NCBI RefSeq assembly: GCF_001425625.1 | Contig: NZ_LMCP01000001.1 | Span: 373,430-437,429, forward strand | DNA from: Mesorhizobium sp. Root102 | GTDB lineage: Bacteria > Pseudomonadota > Alphaproteobacteria > Rhizobiales > Rhizobiaceae | Direction of reading: 5' to 3' | DNA length: 64,000 bases | Part shown: one piece after another, positions 52,689 through 61,712 of the stretch | How the letters are laid out: each line of letters opens with the position of its first letter | Position numbering within the stretch: position 1 is the stretch's first letter | The notes under the pieces: generated by a model | The model's database searches: none | What the model was told of the DNA's origin: nothing | What the model saw: the letters and a program-made list of their open reading frames with translations, nothing else | Position numbers and translations under genes: made by a program

Positions 52689-52701
52689 TTTCACACACAG
52701 G
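52689..52701 (+). promoter_or_regulatory. TTTCACACACAGG element upstream of tdm
   Basis: Located 31 bp before the tdm ATG in a 127-bp gap. It matches the element ahead of tmm (TTTCACTCACAGG) at 12 of 13 positions. Candidate shared operator. Confidence 0.42.
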
Positions 52702-52731
52702 CAAACTTGTTTCTCGAACCGCAAGGCTGAG

Positions 52732-55101
52732 ATGAGCCAGTCGCCCTACCCCGCAATTGCAGCCGGACCGCCCCGGCCGAGCCTCATCCTGAGGCCCGGC
52801 CAGATCGCGCTGCCGCCCGGCATGGAGCGTTATACGATCCAGGGCAACGGCGCGGTGCTCGTCGAGATCGAAGCCGGCGATACGATCACCGTGCGCAATG
52901 TCGAGGGTGGCCAGGCCTGCGAACTTCTGGCCTGGGACAGGACCGGCGCGACCGACCCTGGCATTTTTGGGGAAACATCGAACAGCAACGCCGCCGGCAT
53001 CAAGGCGCTGTTAGTCGAGGGCGACGACAGTCTCGCATCCCTGCGGGGCGGGCTCGCGCGCCGGCAGGTGCAGCTCGATCAGGCCAAGGCGGTGCGCGTG
53101 TTCGGCGGCGCCACACCGGCCGGCACCGAACAGTCTTTCGCGGTCGTACGCGACGGCTCGATGGTCATCGCCGCCCCCGGCGGACCGATGCTGGTCGATG
53201 GCCACGACACGGCGACGCCCCTCACCGCCATAGTCCGCCGCGCCACGATCCGTCCGGCGCTGAGATCGCAGTTGGCCGATCCGCTCGCCGAGCCGGTGCT
53301 CGATTTGCGCGTCCATTCGGCGACTGCGGAATCCTATTTCGTCAAAGCCGGCGATTATCTGCAAATCATCGACGTCGACGGGCGCCAGTGCACCGACTTC
53401 CAGTGCTTTTCGGCGCGCAAGCTGGACAAGGGCCGCGACCATCCGCTCGACGTGACGACGACGCGCACGCTGATGGGTGCGAGCTACCCGATGCCCGGCC
53501 TGCATTCGAAATATTACGACCAGGACATGGAGCCGCTCGTCGAGGTGGTACAGGACACATGCGGCCGCCATGATGCCTTCGCGCTCGCTTGCGCTGCCAA
53601 ATATTACGACGATATAGGTTACCCCGGCCACACCAACTGCTCGGAGAATTTCAACCGTGCGCTGGCCGACAAGGGCGTCACGCCCCGCGCCGGCTGGATG
53701 GCGATCAACTTCTTCTTCAACACCGCGATCGACGCGCATGGCGTCATGGTGTCCGACGAGCCATGGTCGCGGCCGGGCGACTATGTGCTGTTGCGCGCAC
53801 TCACCGACATCGTCTGCGTATCCTCCGCCTGCCCCGACGACACGACGCCGGCCAATGGCTGGAACCCGACCGACATCCATGTGCGGACCTATTCCGGCCA
53901 GCACAAATTCTCGCGAGCGATCGCCAGACGCATGACGCCCGATTCGGAACCGAAAATGACCCGCGAGACAGCTTTTCATTCGAGCTTTGCCAAGCACACC
54001 CGCAACTTCGTCGAGTACAGGGGCTATTGGCTGGCCAATTCCTTCGCCAAGGACGGACCGATCGCCGAATACTGGGCCTGCCGGCAGGACGCGGTCATCA
54101 TGGACCTGTCGCCACTGCGCAAGTTCGAAGTCACTGGCCCGGATTCCGAGGCGCTGCTGCAATACACGCTGACCCGCGACGTCAAGAAGCTTGGCGTCGG
54201 CCAGGTCGTCTATTCGGCCATGTGCTACGAGCATGGCGGCATGATCGACGACGGCACGCTGCTGCGCCTCGGCAAGGACAATTTCCGCTGGGTCGGCGGC
54301 GACGATCTGTCCGGCGAATGGCTGCGCGAGACGGCGACGAAACTCGGCCTCAACGTACTCGTGCGTTCCTCCACCGACCAGATGCACAATGTCGCCGTGC
54401 AGGGACCGAAGAGCCGCGACATCCTCAGGGAAGTGATCTGGACCTCGCCGCTGCAGCCATCGATCGATGAACTCGAATGGTTCCGTTTCGCCGTCGCCCG
54501 CATCGGTGGCGGCAACGGCATTCCGGTCGTCGTCTCGCGCACCGGCTATACCGGCGAACTCGGCTACGAGATCTGGTGCCATCCGCGCGACGCCGAAAAA
54601 GTGTTCGACGCTATCTGGGAGGCCGGCCAGCCGCACGGGCTGAAGGCGATGGGGCTGCAGGCTCTCGACATGGTGCGGATCGAGGCCGGGCTGATCTTCG
54701 CCGGTTACGAATTCTCCGACCAGACCGACCCGTTCGAGGCCGGCATCGGCTTCACCGTGCCGCTAAAGAGCAAGACCGACGATTTCATCGGCCGCGAAGC
54801 GCTGATCCGCCGCAAGGAGCACCCGCAGACAAAGCTGGTCGGCCTCGATATCGACGCCAATGTCGCTGTCGGCCATGGCGACTGCGTGCATGTCGGCCGC
54901 GCCCAGATCGGCGTGGTCACCTCGAGCACGCGCTCGCCAGTGCTGAACAAGAACATCGCGCTGGCCAGACTCGACGTCACCCATTCGGCCATTGGCACCG
55001 AGGTCGAGATCGGCAAGTTCGACGGCCATGCCAAGCGACTGCCGGCGCGCGTCGTCGCCTTTGCGCATTACGATCCGCAGAAGACCAAACCGCGCTCCTG
55101 A
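52732..55101 (+). CDS. tdm: Trimethylamine N-oxide demethylase (DUF1989 plus GcvT domains)
   Basis: 789 residues. The N-terminal ~390 form a DUF1989 domain with candidate zinc ligands C277 (DTCGRHDAF), C303 (TNCSENF) and C367 (SSACPDD). The C-terminal part (~395-785) is a GcvT-type tetrahydrofolate-binding domain (VIMDLSPLRKFEVTGPD; SRTGYTGELGYEIWC). This fusion is the known form of Tdm, which splits TMAO to dimethylamine and formaldehyde, the folate domain taking up the carbon. It is the link between Tmm/TmoXVW and DmmABC. ATG follows AAGGCTGAG, with a TTTCAC element upstream. Confidence 0.93.
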   Translation: MSQSPYPAIAAGPPRPSLILRPGQIALPPGMERYTIQGNGAVLVEIEAGDTITVRNVEGGQACELLAWDRTGATDPGIFGETSNSNAAGIKALLVEGDDSLASLRGGLARRQVQLDQAKAVRVFGGATPAGTEQSFAVVRDGSMVIAAPGGPMLVDGHDTATPLTAIVRRATIRPALRSQLADPLAEPVLDLRVHSATAESYFVKAGDYLQIIDVDGRQCTDFQCFSARKLDKGRDHPLDVTTTRTLMGASYPMPGLHSKYYDQDMEPLVEVVQDTCGRHDAFALACAAKYYDDIGYPGHTNCSENFNRALADKGVTPRAGWMAINFFFNTAIDAHGVMVSDEPWSRPGDYVLLRALTDIVCVSSACPDDTTPANGWNPTDIHVRTYSGQHKFSRAIARRMTPDSEPKMTRETAFHSSFAKHTRNFVEYRGYWLANSFAKDGPIAEYWACRQDAVIMDLSPLRKFEVTGPDSEALLQYTLTRDVKKLGVGQVVYSAMCYEHGGMIDDGTLLRLGKDNFRWVGGDDLSGEWLRETATKLGLNVLVRSSTDQMHNVAVQGPKSRDILREVIWTSPLQPSIDELEWFRFAVARIGGGNGIPVVVSRTGYTGELGYEIWCHPRDAEKVFDAIWEAGQPHGLKAMGLQALDMVRIEAGLIFAGYEFSDQTDPFEAGIGFTVPLKSKTDDFIGREALIRRKEHPQTKLVGLDIDANVAVGHGDCVHVGRAQIGVVTSSTRSPVLNKNIALARLDVTHSAIGTEVEIGKFDGHAKRLPARVVAFAHYDPQKTKPRS

Positions 55102-55200
55102 CGGCCACTTTCGCGACGAACAGACCGGTCGGTCGATGACGTCGCCGAGTGTGTGAGCCTGCGTGCTCACAAGCGTGATGTGCACGGCTTCACAAAACGC

Positions 55201-55242
55201 TTGACCTGAAAGCGCGCCGGATCAATCTTCACTGTTAAGAAA
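55201..55242 (+). promoter_or_regulatory. Candidate promoter/operator before the second APC permease
   Basis: TTGACC (55201-55206), 17 bp, AATCTT (55224-55229), with TTCAC-TGTTAA-GAAA (55228-55242) overlapping the -10. It lies in the 256-bp gap after tdm. Moderate matches only. Confidence 0.35.
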
Positions 55243-55357
55243 AAAATGCGACTGAGTGGAAACACCGGCAGCCGCGCAAAGCATGTGTCGATGATGAAAC
55301 CTCGCGAAGTCGCGGCCGTCACGAACGGGGGAGCATCAAAATGGGGAACAAAGACAC

Positions 55358-57067
55358 ATGAGCACAATTGCGACTGCACTGGAGCAGCCGGCGGAAAGCA
55401 AGCTGCACCGGAATATCGACTGGCGCGGCGCCTTCTGGGTGGCAAGCGGCGTCCCTGCCCTCGTCCTGTTTTCGATCGGCGGCATTGCCGGCACGACCGG
55501 CACGCTGGCCTTCGGGATCTGGATCGCCTCCATGATCATGGGCTTCCTGCAATCCTTCACGTATGCCGAAATCGCCGGCCTGTTTCCGAACAAGTCGGGC
55601 GGCGCCTCGATCTACGGCGCCACCGCCTGGCTGCGCTACTCCAAGTTCATCGCGCCGCTGTCGGTATGGTGCAACTGGTTCGCCTGGTCGCCGGTGCTGT
55701 CGCTCGGCTGCTCGATCGCCGCCGCCTATATCCTCAACGCATTGGCGCCGGTGCCGCTGTTCACCGATGCCTCACCGGATGTCGTCGCCTATATCGCCGC
55801 GCATGCCGGAACCAGTGCCGCCGACGCCATCACGGCGGTGACCGCCGCGGCAACGCCGGCGATCCGCAACTGGACGCTTTACAGTCACACGCTGGGACCG
55901 GTCTCGTTCACGTTCAACGCGACCTTCTGCATCGGCGCCGTGCTGATGCTGATCATCTTCGCCATCCAGCATCGCGGCATCCTCGGCACGGCCAATGTGC
56001 AGAAATATATCGGCCTGCTGGTCATCATCCCGATGCTGATCGTCGGCGTGGTGCCGATTATCACCGGCCAAATCGACTGGGCGAATTTCTCGCCGTTGGT
56101 GCCGCTGGCGGCCGCCTATGCACCCGAGCCCGGCGCCTGGAACATCGCCGGCTGGACACTGGTGCTTGGCGGCATGTTCATCGCCGCCTGGTCGACCTAC
56201 GGTTTCGAGACCGCCGTCTGCTACACCTCGGAGTTCAAGAACCCGGGTACCGACACGTTCAAGGCCATCTTCTATTCCGGCCTGCTGTGCATGCTGCTGT
56301 TCATCCTGGTGCCCTTCACCTTCCAGGGCGTGCTCGGCCTGAATGGCATGCTGGCGACGCCGATCGTCGACGGCTCGGGCGTGGCGGATGCGCTGGCCGG
56401 CATGGTCGGCGGCGGTGCGCTGATCCACAGCCTCCTGGTCATGCTGATGATCCTGGCGCTGGTGCTGTGCATCATGACCGCCATGGCAGGCTCTTCGCGC
56501 ACGCTCTACCAGGGCTCGGTCGACGGCTGGCTGCCGCGCTATCTCAGCCATGTCAACGAGCATGGCGCACCGACGCGGGCGATGTGGACCGATCTTTGCT
56601 TCAACCTGATCGTGCTGGCGATCGCCTCGGCCGACGCGACGAGCTTCTTCTTCATCCTCGCCGTATCGAACTGCGGCTACATCATCTTCAACTTCCTCAA
56701 CCTCAACGCCGGCTGGATCCACCGCATCGACAACGGCCATATCGTGCGGCCTTGGAAGGCGCCGAGCTGGCTGCTCGGGGTCGGGGCTATCTTTGCCTAT
56801 GTCAACGCCATCTTCATGGGCGCGGGCGCCAAGGTGTGGAACCCAATGGCGCTGTGGGCCGGGCTGATCACCGCAGCCTTGATCATTCCGGTGTTCTGCT
56901 TCCGCCACTACATCCAGGACAAGGGGAAATTCCCCGACCATATGCTGGCCGACCTGGGCATGGCGGGGGCCGACCTCTCGGTCAAAAAGGCGGGCATGCT
57001 GCCCTATCTGACGCTGGTCGCCGGCGTGGTGGTGATGCTGCTCGCCAACTGGTTCTTCGTCATCTGA
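55358..57067 (+). CDS. APC superfamily permease (569 aa), last gene of the methylated-amine locus
   Basis: 569 residues, about twelve to thirteen helices. N-terminal GAFWVASGVPALVLFSIGGIAGTTG and the motif FAEI-like SFTYAEIAGLFPNKSGGASIYG place it in the APC superfamily; a large loop between helices (~125-175, SPDVVAYIAAHAGTSAADA...) is unusual. Its position right after tdm suggests uptake or export of an amine or amino acid of the pathway (TMA, DMA, N-methylglutamate or glutamate). Specificity is not visible. GGGGAAC stands before the ATG. Confidence 0.82.
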   Translation: MSTIATALEQPAESKLHRNIDWRGAFWVASGVPALVLFSIGGIAGTTGTLAFGIWIASMIMGFLQSFTYAEIAGLFPNKSGGASIYGATAWLRYSKFIAPLSVWCNWFAWSPVLSLGCSIAAAYILNALAPVPLFTDASPDVVAYIAAHAGTSAADAITAVTAAATPAIRNWTLYSHTLGPVSFTFNATFCIGAVLMLIIFAIQHRGILGTANVQKYIGLLVIIPMLIVGVVPIITGQIDWANFSPLVPLAAAYAPEPGAWNIAGWTLVLGGMFIAAWSTYGFETAVCYTSEFKNPGTDTFKAIFYSGLLCMLLFILVPFTFQGVLGLNGMLATPIVDGSGVADALAGMVGGGALIHSLLVMLMILALVLCIMTAMAGSSRTLYQGSVDGWLPRYLSHVNEHGAPTRAMWTDLCFNLIVLAIASADATSFFFILAVSNCGYIIFNFLNLNAGWIHRIDNGHIVRPWKAPSWLLGVGAIFAYVNAIFMGAGAKVWNPMALWAGLITAALIIPVFCFRHYIQDKGKFPDHMLADLGMAGADLSVKKAGMLPYLTLVAGVVVMLLANWFFVI

Positions 57068-57115
57068 CGTCTTCGTGAAAGGTCGGCCGCACGGGAACCC
57101 GTAACAGGAAGGAAA

Positions 57116-57144
57116 ATCGGCCGGTCGAAACTCGACCGGCCGAT
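57116..57144 (-). terminator. Strong hairpin between convergent permease and RND genes
   Basis: Perfect 13-bp stem (ATCGGCCGGTCGA / TCGACCGGCCGAT) with a 3-nt loop. Read on the minus strand it is followed by TTTCCTTCC, so it best fits termination of the RND operon; it may also block the plus-strand permease transcript. Confidence 0.7.
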
Positions 57145-57147
57145 ATC

Positions 57148-60100
57148 TCATTCAGCCGCCAGAGCCAGTTGGGGCCTTTCGGCTTCTTCGCTGGAAGCCA
57201 AATCGCCTTCCTTCTCGACGACCTTCTTGGGCTCCCGGCCAAAGAACAGGGCGTAGCCTGCCGGCAGCACCAGGATGGTCAGCACGGTCGCAACCAGAAT
57301 GCCACCCATCATGGCGTAGGCGAGCGGCCCCCAGAAGACGCCGCGCGAGATCGGGATCAGCGCCAGCACCGCCGTCAGCGCCGTCAGCGTGATCGGCCGG
57401 AAACGGCGCACGGCCGAACCTATGATCGCCTCGTAACGATCCATGCCCGCGGCGATATCCTGGTCGATCTGGTCGACCAGGATGATCGAATTGCGCATGA
57501 TGATGCCGAGCAGCGCGATGACGCCGAGGATGGCGACGAAGCCGAACGGAGCGCCACTGATCAAGAGTGCCGCGGCAGCGCCGATGATGCCGAGCGGACC
57601 GGTTGCCAGCACCAGCATCGCCTTGCCGAAATGCTGCAGCTGGATCATCAGGAGCACGACGATGACGGCCAGCATGATCGGCGCCTTGGCAGCGATCGAG
57701 GCCTGGCTTTCCGCCGAATCCTCGGCACCGCCCTGGATCTCGATCTTGTAGCCGGGCGCCAGGCCGTCGCGCAGGCCTTGCATGTCCTTGTACAGCTTGG
57801 TGACGACGTCATTGGACTGAATACCGTCGGGCAGCGTTGCCCGCACACTGATGGTCGGCAGGCGGTCGCGGCGCCACTCGATGCCTTGCTCCAGCACCGG
57901 GACAACCTTGGCCACCTGCGACAGCGGCACGAAGCCGCCGAAGTCGGTCGGGATGTAGACGGAGTCGACCGAGGACAGCAGGCTGCGGCTGGCATCCGGC
58001 TCGCGGGCGACGATGGAAACCGTCTCCTCGCCGTCCCGGAAGTCGTCGAGCGGCGCGCCCGACATCGTCGCCTGCAACATCTGGCGGATGCGCTGCGAGG
58101 TGACGCCGAGTGCGCGGGCACGATCCTGGTCGATGACCAGCTTCATCGCCGGCACGGGTTCGAGCCAATCGTCATGCACGGCGCCAAGCAGCGGATCCTC
58201 ACGGAACTTCGCCTTCACCTGGTCGGCGATGCGGCGCACCTCCTGGCGATCCGGCCCCATGACGCGCATCTGCACCGGCCAGCCGGTCGGCGGACCCAGG
58301 AACAGGCGATCGACCTTGGCGCGGACGGACGGAAAGTCCTCGGCCAGAACAGTGCGCAGCTTGACGATCAGCCGTTCACGCGCCGGCTCGTCATTGGCCA
58401 TCACCAGCATCTGGGCGAAGTTGGGATTGCTGAGCTGCTGGTCGAGCGGCAGGAAGAAGCGCGGCGCGCCTTCGCCGATATAGGTGGCGATGAAACGCTT
58501 GTCCTTGTCGTCCATCATCTTGGTTTCAAGCGCCTTGGCCTGCGCCTCGACTTCCTTGATGCTGGTGCCTTCCGGCAGCCAGAGGTCGACGAGGATTTCC
58601 GGCCGCGACGATTGTGGGAAGAAGTTCTGCGGGATGAACTGGAAGGCCCACAGGCTGGTACCAAAGGTCACCAACGTCATCACCAGGACGATGATGCGAT
58701 GGCGCACCGCCCAGCCCACCGTGGCACGCAGCCGGCGGTAGAAACGGGTGTCGAAGACATCATGATGGTTGCCGGCATGCCTGCGCTGCTTGAGGATCAT
58801 GTTGCCGAGCCACGGCGTGAAATAGACCGCGACGAACCACGACACGATCAGCGCGATGCCGACGACATAGAACAGCGTGCGGACATATTCGCCGGCCGTC
58901 GAGGCCGCGAAGCCGACCGGGATGAAGCCGGCGGTGGTGATCAGCGTGCCGGTCAGCATCGGGAAGGCGGTCGAGGAATAGGCGAAGCTCGCCGCCTCGA
59001 CCTTGACCAGCCCCTCCTCCAGCTTGCGCTCCATCATCTCGACGACGATCATCGCATCGTCGACGAGCAGGCCGAGCGCGATGATCAGCGCGCCGAGCGA
59101 GATGCGCTGCAGGTCGATGCCGAGCTCGTACATGATGGCGAAGGTGGCGGCGAGCACCAGCGGAATGGCGATGGCGATGACCAGGCCCGAGCGCCAGCCG
59201 ATTGACAGGAAGGAAACGACCAGCACGATCAGGAGCGCTTCGCCAAGCGCATGCATGAATTCGGCCACCGCATCCGTGACGACGCCCGGCTGGTCGGAAA
59301 TCTGGTCCACCGAAACGCCGTAAGGCAGCGCCTCCTCGAAGCGCTTGTAGGTCGCCTCGACATCCTTGCCGACATCGGTGACCTTGAAGCCCTTGGCCAT
59401 GACGACGCCGAGCTGCACGCTGTCATGGCCGTTGAAGCGGTATTTGCGCTGGAACGGATCTTCCAGCCCCGAGGTCACCGTGGCGATGTCGCCAAGCCTT
59501 GTGACCTGGCCGCCGGCGCGCAGGCGCAGGTTCCTGATGTCCTCAACCTTGCTGACATCGCCTTCGACGGAAATGCGCACCGAATTGGTGCCGGTGTCGA
59601 CGGAACCGGCCGGGTCGACATTGTTCTGTCCCTTGATCGCGTTCTGCAGATCGGTCAGCGTCAGACCGCGTTCGGCCAGCGCCTTGGACGAGACGTCGAT
59701 ATAGAGCTTCTCCGGCTGGTCGCCGATGATGACCGCCTTCTCGACGCCGGGCGTCGTCAAAAGCATGTCGCGTGCCTGGATGGCGAACTTCTTCAGCTCG
59801 GGATAGCTGAAGCCGTCACCGCTGATCGAATGCAAGGTGATGAAGGTGTCGCCGAACTCATCGTTGAAATACGGGCCGAGCAGGCCTTGCGGCAGATCGC
59901 CTGATATATCGCCTACCTTCTTGCGCACCTGGTAGAACGCGTCCGTCACCTCGGCGGCGCTGGTATCGCCCTTGATCTGCACTGTGATGATGGCGCTTCC
60001 GGCGCGGGTGAAGGAGCGCACGAAGTCGAGATGCGGCGTCTCCTGCAGCTTGCGCTCGATCTTGTTGACGACCTGGTCTTCCATCTCCTTGATCGAGGAG

Positions 60101-60288
60101 CCCGGCCAGATCGCCTGGACGACCATGACCCGGAAGGTGAAATCGGGATCTTCCTTCTGGCCCATGCGCATCAGGCCGAGCGCGCCGGAAATGATGATCA
60201 GGCCGAACAGGAACCGCGCAATGGACGGATGGCCGATTGCCCAGCGCGACAGGTTGAAGGGCCGCTTCTCTTCCGTGGAATTGGTCAT
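57148..60288 (-). CDS. RND efflux transporter, inner-membrane subunit (second system)
   Basis: 1046 residues from ATG 60288 (MTNSTEEKRPFNLSRWAIGHPSIARF); an in-frame ATG at 60408 would add 40 residues without family character. Twelve-helix RND layout: helix 4 LGLLVDDAMIVVEMMER with both relay Asp, and helix 10 LLGIIMRNSIILVDQID, where Arg stands in place of the AcrB Lys940, a feature of this subgroup. It works with the lipoprotein adaptor encoded upstream (60521) and an unlinked TolC-type channel. Substrates unknown; likely toxic compounds or detergents. Confidence 0.92.
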   Translation of the reverse strand: MTNSTEEKRPFNLSRWAIGHPSIARFLFGLIIISGALGLMRMGQKEDPDFTFRVMVVQAIWPGSSIKEMEDQVVNKIERKLQETPHLDFVRSFTRAGSAIITVQIKGDTSAAEVTDAFYQVRKKVGDISGDLPQGLLGPYFNDEFGDTFITLHSISGDGFSYPELKKFAIQARDMLLTTPGVEKAVIIGDQPEKLYIDVSSKALAERGLTLTDLQNAIKGQNNVDPAGSVDTGTNSVRISVEGDVSKVEDIRNLRLRAGGQVTRLGDIATVTSGLEDPFQRKYRFNGHDSVQLGVVMAKGFKVTDVGKDVEATYKRFEEALPYGVSVDQISDQPGVVTDAVAEFMHALGEALLIVLVVSFLSIGWRSGLVIAIAIPLVLAATFAIMYELGIDLQRISLGALIIALGLLVDDAMIVVEMMERKLEEGLVKVEAASFAYSSTAFPMLTGTLITTAGFIPVGFAASTAGEYVRTLFYVVGIALIVSWFVAVYFTPWLGNMILKQRRHAGNHHDVFDTRFYRRLRATVGWAVRHRIIVLVMTLVTFGTSLWAFQFIPQNFFPQSSRPEILVDLWLPEGTSIKEVEAQAKALETKMMDDKDKRFIATYIGEGAPRFFLPLDQQLSNPNFAQMLVMANDEPARERLIVKLRTVLAEDFPSVRAKVDRLFLGPPTGWPVQMRVMGPDRQEVRRIADQVKAKFREDPLLGAVHDDWLEPVPAMKLVIDQDRARALGVTSQRIRQMLQATMSGAPLDDFRDGEETVSIVAREPDASRSLLSSVDSVYIPTDFGGFVPLSQVAKVVPVLEQGIEWRRDRLPTISVRATLPDGIQSNDVVTKLYKDMQGLRDGLAPGYKIEIQGGAEDSAESQASIAAKAPIMLAVIVVLLMIQLQHFGKAMLVLATGPLGIIGAAAALLISGAPFGFVAILGVIALLGIIMRNSIILVDQIDQDIAAGMDRYEAIIGSAVRRFRPITLTALTAVLALIPISRGVFWGPLAYAMMGGILVATVLTILVLPAGYALFFGREPKKVVEKEGDLASSEEAERPQLALAAE

Positions 60289-60520
60289 CGGTGATCGTCC
60301 ACTTCGTTTGATCGTCAGCGCGCCGATGCGAAGTCCTGGCGCGGAGCAAAATCCAGGTTCGGTAGTGGCTTCCGGGCGGCAAGGCTCTCCGAGCGGAGAA
60401 ACGCTCATCGCGGTGGGACGCGAAAATCGATGTGGGGGTTACATCAATCGAGCGCCTCGGTTCGAGCGATTGCCGCCCGGAAACCAGCGGCTGCGGGAAC
60501 GCGCAGCCGGTTGTCTGTCG

Positions 60521-61663
60521 TCAGCGCACCTGCTTGGCGTCGCCGTCTGCCGCAGATGCGGACTGCAGCGCCGCATCCCCGGCGAGTTTCACCTTGAGGT
60601 TCTCGGTCATGAACTGTGTGCCGGCAGCGACCACGACATCGCCGGGTTTCAGTCCCTCGGCAACACGCACGCCATCGGCGGCGAACGCGGCGACCTTGAC
60701 CGGACGGGCGTGAACGGTGTCGGCGCCGCGATCGACGGTCCAGACGATCGACTGCTTGCCTTGCTCGGCCAGTGCGCTCAGTGGGATCGAGACGAGTTGC
60801 CGCTCATTGGCCGCCGAGGCTTCGATGCTGGCGGTCATACCGAGAAGCACACGCGGATCGTTAGGCAGGCTGACGCGGACGGCGAAGGTGCGCGATTGCG
60901 GATCGGCGCTACCGGCGACTTCGCGGACCTTGCCGTCGAGCGCCAGCGCGTCGTCGGACCAGAAGCCCGCCTTGACGATTTTGCCCGGCTTGAATTCGGC
61001 TATCTCCATCTCCGGCACGGCGATCAGCACTTCCTTTTCACCGTCGACCGCAACAGTGACCACCGGCGCGCCGGAGCCGACCACCTGGCCGACATCGGCG
61101 CTGACCGCGGTGACGATGCCATCCCTGTCGGCCTTGAGATCGGTATAGCCGACCTGGTTCCTGGCCTGGGCAAGCGTCGAGCGAGCGGAATCGCGAGTGG
61201 CGACGGCCTGGTCGTAGCTTAGGGTCGCCTGCTCGAGCTGCGATTTCGGCGCGAACTTCTTGTCAAACAGCTGCTCGGCGCGCTTGCGGGCAAGCTCTGA
61301 TGTCTCGACCTGCCGATCCGCGGCATCAAGCGATGCCTGCGCACTCTTGACCGACAGGTCGTAGTCGATGGGGTCGATGCGGGCGAGCACATCGCCGGCG
61401 GCCACATGCTGGCCGATATCGACGAGACGCTCGGTGATCTTGCCGTTGACGCGGAAAGCCAGGGCGCTTTCGGTGCGGGCCCGCACCGAGCCGGAATAGG
61501 AGAGCGTGCGGGTGTCATGCGCCTTCGCGATCTCGACGACCTTGACCGGGCGGATGATATCCTTGACTTCAGCTTTCTCTTGGCTGCAGCCGGCAAGCCC
61601 GAGCGCCGCGACGATCAGGCCGGCAACCGGCAGCTTGCGGAGAATGGAGCTGGACAAAGACAT
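60521..61663 (-). CDS. RND efflux periplasmic adaptor, lipoprotein
   Basis: 380 residues. Lipoprotein signal with lipobox LAGC, Cys26 the lipidation site. Then lipoyl half (LAFRVNGKITERLVDIGQHVAAGDVLARI, ~68-96), a coiled hairpin (~105-165), second lipoyl half and a beta-barrel (VAVPEMEIAEFKPG), with a C-terminal domain (PRVLLGMTASI). First structural gene of the second efflux unit, 232 bp ahead of the pump; that gap has no gene. TetR is 49 bp upstream on the same strand, so tetR-adaptor-pump may be one operon. Confidence 0.91.
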   Translation of the reverse strand: MSLSSSILRKLPVAGLIVAALGLAGCSQEKAEVKDIIRPVKVVEIAKAHDTRTLSYSGSVRARTESALAFRVNGKITERLVDIGQHVAAGDVLARIDPIDYDLSVKSAQASLDAADRQVETSELARKRAEQLFDKKFAPKSQLEQATLSYDQAVATRDSARSTLAQARNQVGYTDLKADRDGIVTAVSADVGQVVGSGAPVVTVAVDGEKEVLIAVPEMEIAEFKPGKIVKAGFWSDDALALDGKVREVAGSADPQSRTFAVRVSLPNDPRVLLGMTASIEASAANERQLVSIPLSALAEQGKQSIVWTVDRGADTVHARPVKVAAFAADGVRVAEGLKPGDVVVAAGTQFMTENLKVKLAGDAALQSASAADGDAKQVR

Positions 61664-61712
61664 ATTGGTACTCCCGACTGGAGATAAATGGTCGACCGGC
61701 GTTGGGCGGCTA

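Noticed and set aside
55246..57078. Second frame of ~610 codons overlapping the last APC permease
   Set aside because: His/Arg-rich translation with no helices, whereas the 55358-57067 frame gives a clean multi-helix permease.
57169..59205. Plus-strand open frame of ~680 codons opposite the second RND pump
   Set aside because: Repetitive Asp/Arg/His/Gln-rich translation without motifs; shadow of the pump, which has all RND motifs.
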